Origin: GCA-002282575 sp964493995 | GTDB taxonomy: Bacteria; Pseudomonadota; Gammaproteobacteria; Thiomicrospirales; Thiomicrospiraceae | Assembly: GCA_964493995.1 (NCBI GenBank) | Contig: CAZBQD010000037.1 | Span: forward strand, 1 to 21,488 | DNA length: 21,488 nucleotides | Direction of reading: 5' to 3' | Shown here: piece after piece, positions 7,251-14,550 of the stretch | Layout of the letters: the number at the start of each line of letters is the position of its first letter | Position numbering within the stretch: the stretch's first letter is position 1 | Made by a program: the position numbers and the translations under genes | The notes under the pieces: model-generated | Seen by the model: the letters and a program-made list of their open reading frames with translations, nothing else | Databases searched by the model: none | What the model was told of the DNA's origin: nothing

Positions 7251-8468
7251 ATGGCTCGCCTACTGGGTAAACCCTGGTTACCTCTAGCACAGACAAGCGT
7301 ACCCATTCAAAGGGTTGCCATTATCGGTGCTGGCATAGCCGGCGCAACGCTAGCGCAAGAACTGGCATTAGCTGGACTCGATGTGATCGTTTTTGAACAA
7401 GCCACAGCACCAGCCACCGGAGCTTCGGGCAATTTAGCCGGCAACTGTTTACCGATTATCGACCAACGCCCCGACAACCCCTACGCACAATGGCACTGGT
7501 TAGCTTGGCAACGAGCCGTGCACTGGTGGCAACAGCAACCCAATCGAGCGCAACTGGGACAATTAACGGGTGCGGCAAAGTGGTCAACCCACACCAAAAC
7601 CCTGGCAGGTTGGCAAACTTGGGCCAGTCGTTATGACGACAGTCTGGTGCAATGGATGGATAGCCTACCCTTGCCGCATCAGCCAGCGGGGCTCTGGTTT
7701 CCTCAAGGCGGCAGTTTCTATCCGCAACAAATCGTTCAACAGCTGCTCGCGCACGCCAATATTCAGCTTCACATCCAAACCTTAATTACCCAACTCAGCC
7801 ACACTGGTCAGCACTGGCAACTCTGGTCTCATCAAGGGTTATTTGAAGCCGATGCCGTGATTATCGCCTGTGGCGCACAAACGGCGCTTGCTTTTCCCGA
7901 ATGGGGAAAGCTATTGCAACTGAATAAGGGTCAGGTTTCTCATTTACCCACCTCGGCATGGCGTAGCCCGCCCGACTTTGCACTTTCTTATGGTGGTTAT
8001 GCCGCAGCGACCCCAGATGGCATCACTTGCATCGGCGCTTCTTTCGAACAACAAGCCCCCTTAGGCTTAACCGAAAGCGCTCACCTGCACAACCTAGCGC
8101 TACTCAATCAAGCCTATCCTAACGCCTTACGCGATGATGTCATACCCACACAAGGGCACAGCGCTTATCGCGCCAATACCTATGACCATCTTCCTCTAGT
8201 CGGGCCGGTGGTCGATATAGCCTCCTACCAAGCAGCAATTCGCTCGCGTTGTCATCAACCCGATACTCTGGGAGACTTGTCTGGTCACCTGTTGCCGCAA
8301 CTGTGGATGAGCATTGGTCATGGCTCGCATGGATTAACTTCTGCATTCTTAGCCGCGCAACTGATCAGACAACAATTGCTCAATCACCCAACCGACTTGG
8401 ATTTAACACTGCAACAGGCAGTTCACCCGGCTCGCGCCATTTTTCGCCAATGTTGTTACCCAAAATAA
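7251..8468 (+). CDS. mnmC: MnmC-type FAD-dependent oxidase (C-terminal domain only)
   Basis: The 405-aa protein belongs to the DAO family of FAD oxidoreductases. A Rossmann dinucleotide site (VAIIGAGIAGATLAQEL, about 22-38), EQATAPATGASGN, and the C-terminal LPLVGPV and GHGSHGLTSAFLAAQLI match the oxidase half of MnmC. That half turns cmnm5(s2)U into nm5(s2)U at the tRNA wobble base. The methyltransferase half present in bifunctional MnmC (as in E. coli) is absent: the protein starts about 20 residues before the FAD site. Stand-alone MnmC(o) proteins exist elsewhere. Without the partner domain, a different amine substrate is also possible. It may be translated from the HDOD transcript (9-bp gap), with a weak ribosome site. 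Confidence 0.78.
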   Translation: MARLLGKPWLPLAQTSVPIQRVAIIGAGIAGATLAQELALAGLDVIVFEQATAPATGASGNLAGNCLPIIDQRPDNPYAQWHWLAWQRAVHWWQQQPNRAQLGQLTGAAKWSTHTKTLAGWQTWASRYDDSLVQWMDSLPLPHQPAGLWFPQGGSFYPQQIVQQLLAHANIQLHIQTLITQLSHTGQHWQLWSHQGLFEADAVIIACGAQTALAFPEWGKLLQLNKGQVSHLPTSAWRSPPDFALSYGGYAAATPDGITCIGASFEQQAPLGLTESAHLHNLALLNQAYPNALRDDVIPTQGHSAYRANTYDHLPLVGPVVDIASYQAAIRSRCHQPDTLGDLSGHLLPQLWMSIGHGSHGLTSAFLAAQLIRQQLLNHPTDLDLTLQQAVHPARAIFRQCCYPK

Positions 8469-8527
8469 GCAAATTTCGGTTAGTATTTACCCATTACGTC
8501 CTTGGTTATTGTTTGAGTTAAAGCCTT

Positions 8528-8773
8528 ATGAACTTGCTAGCCCTGAAAGTGTTTCTCTTGTCGCGTGTTTTTTTAGGTAGCACTGCTACCATTTTACTGC
8601 TACTGGCCGCTATTGCCTTTAACTGGATGGACAGTTACAACCTCGTCCGCAGTGGCTTGGTTACCAGTATTGAATGGGTCGATACGCTCAACGAATGGGG
8701 CAGTAAAACCCAACATACCGCTGAAAAAGTGAATGAAGCGATTAATAAAGCACAGCAAGAGTTTCAAAAATAA
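8528..8773 (+). CDS. Small membrane protein of unknown function
   Basis: This 81-residue protein has one or two membrane segments (about 4-34, Leu/Ile/Ala-rich) and a polar helical tail of 45 residues ending in charged and Gln-rich sequence (AEKVNEAINKAQQEFQK). I recognise no family. Codon use resembles its neighbours. It lies 59 bp after the MnmC-like gene on the same strand and 92 bp before tRNA-Thr. No clear Shine-Dalgarno sequence precedes the ATG, so the start is uncertain; an in-frame later Met is not obvious before the membrane region. Confidence 0.6.
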   Translation: MNLLALKVFLLSRVFLGSTATILLLLAAIAFNWMDSYNLVRSGLVTSIEWVDTLNEWGSKTQHTAEKVNEAINKAQQEFQK

Positions 8774-8784
8774 CCCAGCTTGTG

Positions 8785-8822
8785 TGACACAAAGCACAAA
8801 ACAGACTGCAAAATGACACAAA
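8785..8822. repeat. Pair of 9-bp direct repeats upstream of tRNA-Thr
   Basis: TGACACAAA occurs at 8785-8793 and again at 8814-8822, start to start 29 bp (about three helical turns). The second copy ends 4 bp before the tRNA promoter -35. This could be an activator site for the tRNA, or chance in A/C-rich sequence. Confidence 0.3.
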
Positions 8823-8826
8823 CCCC

Positions 8827-8856
8827 TTGACGCTGACAGTGCTTTTTTCCTATAAT
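8827..8856 (+). promoter_or_regulatory. Sigma70 promoter of tRNA-Thr
   Basis: TTGACG (8827-8832) and TATAAT (8851-8856) have an 18-bp spacer. The start would fall at about 8863, a few bases before the mature tRNA 5' end at 8866. Confidence 0.8.
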
Positions 8857-8865
8857 TCTCTTGTC

Positions 8866-8941
8866 GCCGATTTAGCTCAGTTGGTAGAGCTACTGATTTG
8901 TAATCAGTGGGTCGGGAGTTCGAGTCTCTCAATCGGCACCA
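8866..8941 (+). tRNA. tRNA-Thr (anticodon TGT)
   Basis: A complete 76-nt cloverleaf is present. The acceptor stem GCCGATT/AATCGGC pairs perfectly, the anticodon stem is ACTGA/TCAGT with loop TTTGTAA (anticodon TGT at 8899-8901), the T-loop is GTTCGAGTC, and CCA is encoded (8939-8941). It reads ACA-type threonine codons. It has its own promoter and terminator and stands between the small membrane protein and argH. Confidence 0.97.
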
Positions 8942-8946
8942 TATTC

Positions 8947-8976
8947 AAAACCTAGCTTAACGGCTAGGTTTTTTTG
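8947..8976 (+). terminator. Intrinsic terminator of tRNA-Thr
   Basis: AAAACCTAGC (8947-8956) pairs with GCTAGGTTTT (8963-8972) around a 6-nt loop, followed by a run of T to 8975. It starts six bases after the tRNA CCA. Confidence 0.92.
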
Positions 8977-9028
8977 TTTCTGACCTTGTCTAGGCAGGCG
9001 AAAACATCAGTCACTCACTCGATTGGTG

Positions 9029-9034
9029 TAAAAT
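9029..9034 (+). promoter_or_regulatory. Candidate -10 box of argH
   Basis: TAAAAT lies at 9029-9034, 31 bp before the argH ATG and 53 bp after the tRNA terminator. argH needs its own promoter here because the terminator isolates it. No good -35 is visible at normal spacing. Confidence 0.4.
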
Positions 9035-9065
9035 AGCATCCAACTACACTTTATCGGAATTCACT

Positions 9066-10457
9066 ATGTCATCAGCAGCAACCAACATGATGTGGGGCGG
9101 ACGCTTTGAAGAAGCGGTCGATGCCTTTGTTCAAGCCTTTACCGCGTCGGTCACCTTCGATCAGCGCATGTATGCACAAGACATCGCCGGTTCTATCGCC
9201 CATGCCACTATGTTGGCGAAAGTGGGGGTGCTGACTGACGACGAACGCGATTTGATTATCAGCGGGCTCAATCGAGTCAAAGCCAAAATCGAAGCCGGCA
9301 ACTTTAATTGGTCGATTGCGCGTGAAGATGTGCACATGAACATCGAGTCGGAACTGACCGATGCCATTGGCTATGTCGGTAAAAAACTGCATACCGGACG
9401 CAGCCGTAACGATCAAGTCGCCACCGATATTCGCCTTTACTTGCGTGATGCCATCGATGTCATCACTGCTGAAATTCGCCGCTTACAAAAAGGACTGGTG
9501 AGTGTTGCTGAACGTGAAGCCGACAGCATCATGCCGGGCTTTACGCACTTACAAACGGCGCAACCCATCACTTTTGGTCATCATATGTTGGCCTGGACAG
9601 AAATGTTAGAACGCGACCATGAACGTTTACTCGACTGTCGCAAGCGCACCAACAGCTTACCGCTAGGCGCAGCCGCACTGGCTGGCACCACCTACCCCAT
9701 CGACCGTGAATACACCGCCAGCTTGCTAGGCTTTGAACGCGTCTGCCAAAACTCGCTCGATGCCGTATCCGACCGTGATTTTGCCATTGAGTTCACCAGT
9801 GCTGCCAGTATTTTGATGATGCACTTGTCGCGCTTCAGTGAAGAACTGATTTTATGGACCTCGGCTCAGTTCCACTTCATTCATCTGCCCGACCGCTTCT
9901 GTACCGGTTCAAGCATCATGCCACAGAAGAAAAACCCCGATGTACCCGAATTGGTGCGTGGCAAATCGGGGCGTGTGTTTGGCCATTTAATGGCGCTACT
10001 GACGCTGATGAAAGGTCAACCCTTGGCCTACAACAAAGACAATCAAGAAGACAAAGAGCCACTTTTTGATACGATTGACACGCTATTAGGTAGCCTACGC
10101 GCCTTTGCCGACATGATGCCAGCGGTACAAGTTCGCAAAGAGATCACACGTGAAGCGGCTCGTCGTGGTTTTGCCACCGCAACCGACTTGGCCGATTACT
10201 TGGTCAAACAAGGAACGCCCTTCCGTGACGCGCACGAAATGGTGGGCAAAGCGGTGGCTTATGGCGTTGCTACTTCTAAAGATTTAGCGGAGATGACGTT
10301 GGAAGAAATTCGCCAATTTGCACCTCATGCCGATCAAGATGTGTTTGATGTACTCACCTTGGAAGGCTCAGTGGCAGCGCGTGACCATTTGGGCGGTACA
10401 GCCCCGAATCAGGTACGTGCTCAAGTGAAGCGTTGGCAAGCGCTACTTTCGGCTTAA
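9066..10457 (+). CDS. argH: Argininosuccinate lyase
   Basis: This 463-aa cytosolic enzyme cleaves argininosuccinate to arginine and fumarate, the last step of arginine synthesis. The fumarase/aspartase-superfamily signature GSSIMPQKKN is at residues 281-290, with the active-site serine loop. The T160-H161 pair in PGFTHLQTAQP supplies the second catalytic region, and GGRF, HTGRSRNDQVATD and GAAALAGTTYPID are all in place. Length is normal. The ATG follows TCGGAAT at suitable spacing. It is transcribed after the tRNA terminator, so it is a separate unit. It converges with the EAL-protein gene, with only 16 bp between the two stops and no clear terminator there. Confidence 0.98.
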   Translation: MSSAATNMMWGGRFEEAVDAFVQAFTASVTFDQRMYAQDIAGSIAHATMLAKVGVLTDDERDLIISGLNRVKAKIEAGNFNWSIAREDVHMNIESELTDAIGYVGKKLHTGRSRNDQVATDIRLYLRDAIDVITAEIRRLQKGLVSVAEREADSIMPGFTHLQTAQPITFGHHMLAWTEMLERDHERLLDCRKRTNSLPLGAAALAGTTYPIDREYTASLLGFERVCQNSLDAVSDRDFAIEFTSAASILMMHLSRFSEELILWTSAQFHFIHLPDRFCTGSSIMPQKKNPDVPELVRGKSGRVFGHLMALLTLMKGQPLAYNKDNQEDKEPLFDTIDTLLGSLRAFADMMPAVQVRKEITREAARRGFATATDLADYLVKQGTPFRDAHEMVGKAVAYGVATSKDLAEMTLEEIRQFAPHADQDVFDVLTLEGSVAARDHLGGTAPNQVRAQVKRWQALLSA

Positions 10458-10473
10458 TCCAAACCGGAGTGTT

Positions 10474-12717
10474 TTAAGCGAGCATCCCTTGCGCCAGCGT
10501 AAAGGGGTGCTTCAATAGTGCCTCGATTTTATCGGCCGGTAACGGCTTGGCAAAATAGTAACCCTGTCCTTCCTGGCAACCGACTGACTTGAGTAATCGT
10601 TGTTGCTCCAAGGTTTCTACCCCTTCCGCAATGACGCGCAACTCTAGGCTACGCCCTAACTGAATAATGGCTTTGGTAATGGCTAAATCATCTTTAGACG
10701 TAGCGATATTACGCACAAACGACATATCGACTTTGAGCTTATCGAGCGGAAACTTCTGCAAATAACTGAGGCTAGAATAGCCCGTACCAAAATCATCCAT
10801 CGACAACTGAATACCCAATTCCGACAACTGCATCATCACATCACGCACATGACTCGGATCATTCATCACCACCCGCTCGGTGAGTTCAAGTTCGACCAAA
10901 TGGGCGGGCAAGTCATACTGCCGAATCAACTCGGCTATGCGCTGCACAATGGGGCTGCGCACAAACTGAGGCGCGGAAATATTCACCGCCATCGTCACCA
11001 CTGGCAAACCATCCGCTCGCCATTGAGCCAACTGGGCACAGGCAGCCTCTAACACCCAATCCCCAATCGTCTCAATCAGACCGGTTTCTTCTGCCAACGG
11101 AATAAACAGCGCCGGCGAAACCAAACCCAACTCCGGATGCTGCCAGCGTACCAGTGCTTCTAAGCCGACCAACTGACCGTCTTCTAGGCTAACTTGTGGC
11201 TGATAATGCAACACCAATTCATCATTGGTCACCGCATGCGCTAGCTGATTTTCTAACAACAAACGTTCGACCGCTTGGTGATTCATGGTAGACACATAAC
11301 ACTTATAACCATTACCACCCAATTGTTTCATCGCCCGCATGGCTGTTTGGGCGCTACGCAATAACGATTCGGCATCATGGGCATCTTGAGGGTAATGAGA
11401 GCAACCCAAGGAAGCGGTGAGCCGAACCTGCTGCCCCCCTAAAGCAAAAGGCAGCTGTAGCTCATCCAGCATCGCTTGCATAAATGGTTCTAGTTGAGCA
11501 TGCGGATCGAGCGGCGTTATGTACACATATTCATCGGCACTCAGCCTTGCCCATAAGCCCCGAACATCGCCCAGGCGTTTAAGGCGAGTGGCAACATTAA
11601 TCAGTAATTGGTCACCGAGCGAGTGTCCTAAGCTGAGGTTCACTTTTTTGAAATCGTCAATATCTAAACAATAGACAGCGACCTGAGTCTCCATGGAATG
11701 CGCCACCTCGATCATGTGCGCCAGCTGCTCTAACAACTCAACCCGATTGGCCAACCCGGTTAAGGGATCGTAATGCGATAAATAGTGAACACGTGCTTGC
11801 GCCTCCTTAAAGGCACTTAAGTCGGTTTCAATGGCAATGAAATTAGTGACTTCACCAGTGGCTGGGTCTTTAACAGACAACATGGTTTGCCATACCAGTT
11901 GAGCACTTCGATCTTTTCGACGCTGCAACAACTCGCCCTGCCAATGGCCTTCTTCACAGACCAAATGACACATGGCCACAAAATCTACCCCAGTTTGTCC
12001 ACCGGCATTAATCCAGCTAGGGTAGTGTTGTCCGACAATTTCGTCTGCGCTAAAGCCCGTAATATGAGTGAAGGCCGGATTAACCTTTTGCACTTGGCCG
12101 CTGTCAGACAAGACCACAATGGCATCGCGACTGGCGGTAAAAACACGCGAAATGAGTTCCAGTTCCTGTTGCATGGTGGCGCGCGCTTCGTGCTCATGTT
12201 CATGCACAATTTGCTCTGCCAGCAAGGCGGCAAAGGTTTTTTCATCTTCCATCCAGTGATGCGCCCGCTCGTGCTCTAAACACAAGACACCCAACAACTG
12301 ACCGTCTGACATGAGGCGAACATGCATTATCGACTGTTGCGTGCTTAAGAAAGGACGCCACTCATTCATCATCGTTTGATGCTGGGATAACACATGCTCG
12401 GCGTTATCGCACGCAATGTAGGAGTGTTGCAGAAGATGTTGCACATAGCCTGACACTTGTGAAATGGGTATGCTGGTTTGTAATTGCGCTGCATCGCTGG
12501 CACAAATACACACCAAACTAGACCCCAAATCGCAGTCTTGCTGCCACAAGATTCGAGCATGATCGACATGCAACAGCTGCTGCGCTACCGATAAAATACG
12601 TTGATAAACATCTTGTTGCTGACCATGACCTAACTCCGTTGTCTGCCACAGAGACAGCAACGCACGCGCGTAATTAGGGCGCGTTTTTTTTAGGTTAAGG
12701 CCATGCAACTTAGGCAT
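10474..12717 (-). CDS. GAF-PAS-GGDEF-EAL protein, probable c-di-GMP phosphodiesterase
   Basis: The 747-aa protein has no membrane segment. Domains in order are a GAF-like sensor (about 35-175), a PAS domain (about 185-300, with the FTASRDAIVVLSDSGQVQKVNPAF opening region), GGDEF (about 310-475) and EAL (about 485-735). The cyclase signature is broken: S393-A-D-E-Y397 replaces GG(D/E)EF, so diguanylate cyclase activity is unlikely, although GTP binding may remain. The EAL domain looks complete: E520-A-L, then ELTE, DDFGTGYSSLSYL, KVD, EGVE and the QGYYFAKPL region. Net c-di-GMP breakdown, tuned by the sensors, is the likely role. The gene lies 52 bp downstream of the glycosyltransferase on the same strand and may extend that operon; c-di-GMP commonly controls surface polysaccharides. 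Confidence 0.92.
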   Translation of the reverse strand: MPKLHGLNLKKTRPNYARALLSLWQTTELGHGQQQDVYQRILSVAQQLLHVDHARILWQQDCDLGSSLVCICASDAAQLQTSIPISQVSGYVQHLLQHSYIACDNAEHVLSQHQTMMNEWRPFLSTQQSIMHVRLMSDGQLLGVLCLEHERAHHWMEDEKTFAALLAEQIVHEHEHEARATMQQELELISRVFTASRDAIVVLSDSGQVQKVNPAFTHITGFSADEIVGQHYPSWINAGGQTGVDFVAMCHLVCEEGHWQGELLQRRKDRSAQLVWQTMLSVKDPATGEVTNFIAIETDLSAFKEAQARVHYLSHYDPLTGLANRVELLEQLAHMIEVAHSMETQVAVYCLDIDDFKKVNLSLGHSLGDQLLINVATRLKRLGDVRGLWARLSADEYVYITPLDPHAQLEPFMQAMLDELQLPFALGGQQVRLTASLGCSHYPQDAHDAESLLRSAQTAMRAMKQLGGNGYKCYVSTMNHQAVERLLLENQLAHAVTNDELVLHYQPQVSLEDGQLVGLEALVRWQHPELGLVSPALFIPLAEETGLIETIGDWVLEAACAQLAQWRADGLPVVTMAVNISAPQFVRSPIVQRIAELIRQYDLPAHLVELELTERVVMNDPSHVRDVMMQLSELGIQLSMDDFGTGYSSLSYLQKFPLDKLKVDMSFVRNIATSKDDLAITKAIIQLGRSLELRVIAEGVETLEQQRLLKSVGCQEGQGYYFAKPLPADKIEALLKHPFTLAQGMLA

Positions 12718-12737
12718 GATATTTCCATAGAATCTTC

Positions 12738-12753
12738 ATAGTTTCCAAACTAT
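12738..12753. promoter_or_regulatory. Perfect 7+7 palindrome upstream of the EAL gene
   Basis: ATAGTTT-CC-AAACTAT lies in the 52-bp gap between the glycosyltransferase stop and the EAL-protein start. It may be an operator. There is no T-tract, so it is not an obvious terminator. No convincing promoter hexamers surround it. Confidence 0.4.
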
Positions 12754-12769
12754 ATCGAATTATGACCGC

Positions 12770-13846
12770 TTAAGCAATTATCTTTACCCATTGCCTCGCC
12801 ACCACCGCCAAATCAAAGTCCTGTGCGCGACGGATACCGCCGCTTTGTAGTTGGCAACGCAACGCCTCATCACGGCCTAAACGATTCAAGGCCGATGCTA
12901 GGGCTTGGCTGGATTCGGGTGCAACCAATAATCCATCTTGCTCATGCGTGATGATATCGCGTGGACCAAAATCACAATCGCTACTGATACAAGCGCAACC
13001 ACAAGCCATCGCTTCGATGAGGGTATTGCCCAATCCTTCCGAGCGCGAGCTCATGACAAACGCCCAAGCGCCAGCAAACCAGGGGAAAGGATTGTTTGCC
13101 CAACCTGGTAGATGTACCCAATCTTGCAATCCCAACCGGCGAATCTGCTCGGTTAAGTGCGAACGCGAGTCACCTTCACCCAAAATAACCAGCGGCTTCA
13201 CCCGGCACAGTTCACTTTGCGCATAGGAATCAATGAGCAAATCAAAGCCCTTTTGCGGATGCAAACGCCCCATCGCCAGCAGATAGTCGTCTTGTGCTGT
13301 TTCAATGAGCGGTAGTAACGGGAAACGTTGTTGTTGCTCGATGTCGAGCAAATCGACCGGATTAGCAATCACTTTCCAATCTATAATCGCAAATTCGGTT
13401 TCGAGCACCTTAGCAATACCCTGCGATACCGCCACACGCGCCTTCACATTCGGTAAGGGATACAGCCATTTCATCAGCAGGCGTTGATAACCTGCCAACT
13501 CGAAACGCGGGTCAAGGTGTACCGAAATCACCACCGGCACGCCCGACAAAGCGGCGGGAATATTCGCCGTTTCCATGAGGCTGATGAGCAAATCGGGCTT
13601 GTGTTGCCTATGCCACTGCCTAAGCATCCACGCCCGCTTGAACAAATTCAGTAGTTTTCCAACCAACGACGGCGTGGCAGGTGTATTCAGCACCGTCAGC
13701 GTGCCCCCATGCGGATAATGTTGCACATCTTCCCACAGCAACACATGCACCTCATGTCCATCGCGTTCGAATTGTTGCGACAGTAAAGAAGCAACGCGCT
13801 CCGCTCCGCCTTTACCTAGGGTTTGTAATAGCAGGGCGATTTTCAT
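12770..13846 (-). CDS. Family-4-type (GT-B) glycosyltransferase
   Basis: This 358-aa protein has the two-domain GT-B layout. The N-terminal lobe opens with LLLQTLGKGGAERV (G-rich acceptor-side loop, about 6-18). The C-terminal lobe has AMGRLHPQKGFDLLI, VILGEGDSR, and the nucleotide-sugar EX7E motif (E270 and E278 in SEGLGNTLIEAMACG). It transfers a sugar from a nucleotide donor, probably onto a surface glycan; donor and acceptor cannot be read from sequence. Similar proteins sit in exopolysaccharide, capsule or LPS clusters, often with AsnB-like proteins as here. The ATG overlaps the stop of the 22-codon ORF upstream in an ATGA joint, with CGGGA before it, so the start is well supported. Confidence 0.88.
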   Translation of the reverse strand: MKIALLLQTLGKGGAERVASLLSQQFERDGHEVHVLLWEDVQHYPHGGTLTVLNTPATPSLVGKLLNLFKRAWMLRQWHRQHKPDLLISLMETANIPAALSGVPVVISVHLDPRFELAGYQRLLMKWLYPLPNVKARVAVSQGIAKVLETEFAIIDWKVIANPVDLLDIEQQQRFPLLPLIETAQDDYLLAMGRLHPQKGFDLLIDSYAQSELCRVKPLVILGEGDSRSHLTEQIRRLGLQDWVHLPGWANNPFPWFAGAWAFVMSSRSEGLGNTLIEAMACGCACISSDCDFGPRDIITHEQDGLLVAPESSQALASALNRLGRDEALRCQLQSGGIRRAQDFDLAVVARQWVKIIA

Positions 13847-13911
13847 GATGTGTGTTCCCGTAATAGGACTTGCATGGCTTGGTCTTTATTGACCCAGTTT
13901 AGGAAGGGCAT
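13843..13911 (-). CDS. 22-codon ORF linking hepT and the glycosyltransferase
   Basis: A 22-residue ORF fills the gap between hepT and the glycosyltransferase exactly. Its ATG is 2 nt after the hepT TAG, and its TGA overlaps the glycosyltransferase ATG by 4 nt (ATGA). ACAGGGG inside the hepT tail, 10 nt upstream, can serve as ribosome site. The first residues, MPFLNWVNKDQAMQ, resemble the N-termini I recall for some site-specific DNA methyltransferases, so it may be the remnant of a lost modification gene. It could also be a real coupling ORF that keeps ribosomes moving to the glycosyltransferase. No function is assigned. Confidence 0.5.
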   Translation of the reverse strand: MPFLNWVNKDQAMQVLLREHTS

Positions 13912-13913
13912 GA

Positions 13914-14267
13914 CTACTTAACCCCTGTTAAGCAGAGCTTAAACTGTTTCAAATCGGCCAATAAAACAGGAACATCATCTTGAATCATTGACCAAAGCGT
14001 ATCGTTGTCGATACCACTATATCCATGAATTAAACGATTACGCGCCGCAATCACTTGTCGCCATGCAATATAAGGCGCTTGCGCTCGGATACTGTCAGGA
14101 ATATGGGTTGCGGCTTCGCCAATTAACTCGATATTACGTACCGTTGCATCATAGGTTAAACCTGTATTCTCGAACTGCGTTTGCTCATAGCCTTCCGTGT
14201 AACTTAACACCCGCTCACAAAATAAAATCATATCGTCTAAGTACAATTGCCAAGCACGTTCAGACAT
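13914..14267 (-). CDS. hepT: HepT-type RNase toxin (DUF86), type VII toxin-antitoxin
   Basis: This 117-aa helical protein of the HepT/DUF86 (HEPN) family carries the RX4HXY motif: R76, H81 and Y83 in RNRLIHGY. In studied pairs these residues form the RNase site, and the Tyr is AMPylated by the MntA partner to neutralise the toxin. The start is set at 14267 (MSERAWQLYLDDM), not at the longer upstream ATG at 14333. It then overlaps the mntA stop by 8 nt, as tight TA pairs do, and the longer version would add 22 residues lying inside mntA that do not fit the family. The ORF is intact, so the toxin is probably functional. It is third in a chain beginning with asnB. Confidence 0.88.
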   Translation of the reverse strand: MSERAWQLYLDDMILFCERVLSYTEGYEQTQFENTGLTYDATVRNIELIGEAATHIPDSIRAQAPYIAWRQVIAARNRLIHGYSGIDNDTLWSMIQDDVPVLLADLKQFKLCLTGVK

Positions 14268-14550
14268 AAATGAGATCCTGCTCAATGAAAGACCGAATTT
14301 CGGCACGCAAGCCTTTTTCAGTGACCAAATCAATCGGGCGTTTTAAGTTGTCCTCTAAAAAAAACAACAAACCAAAATAACGCTTCGAAGTTGCCGCACC
14401 ATCAAAGGTCACTAACACGTCAATATCACTGTTTTCGGTCAATTCATTGCGAGCGGCAGAGCCAAACAACGCCACACTACTGACACCAAAACGCTGTTGA
14501 ATTTCAACTTTTTGTTGTTTAAAAAAATCAAGCAAGGTTTGAGTTGTCAT
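14260..14550 (-). CDS. mntA: MntA-type nucleotidyltransferase antitoxin
   Basis: The 96-aa minimal nucleotidyltransferase has the exact GSX10DXD signature: G30-S31, then D42 and D44 in GSAARNELTENSDIDVLV, with a third carboxylate at D74 (RPIDLV). In type VII systems MntA AMPylates the tyrosine of the HepT RX4HXY motif and disarms it. All catalytic residues are present. Its ATG overlaps the asnB TGA by 4 nt (ATGA), and its stop overlaps the hepT start by 8 nt. It is therefore co-translated with both neighbours, and there is no room for a promoter of its own immediately upstream outside asnB. Confidence 0.9.
   Translation of the reverse strand: MTTQTLLDFFKQQKVEIQQRFGVSSVALFGSAARNELTENSDIDVLVTFDGAATSKRYFGLLFFLEDNLKRPIDLVTEKGLRAEIRSFIEQDLIYV

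Noticed and set aside
8600..8932. 110-codon minus-strand ORF across the tRNA-Thr region
   Set aside because: Its first residues (MRDSNSRPTDYKSVALPTELN) are the well-known false translation of a tRNA read backwards, and it also covers the small membrane protein gene.
10458..10473. Terminator between argH and the EAL gene
   Set aside because: The 16-bp gap has no stem-loop or T-tract that I can support.
14268..14333. Longer hepT start at 14333
   Set aside because: The extra 22 residues lie inside mntA in another frame and do not resemble HepT proteins. The start at 14267 gives a normal HepT length and a tight 8-nt overlap.
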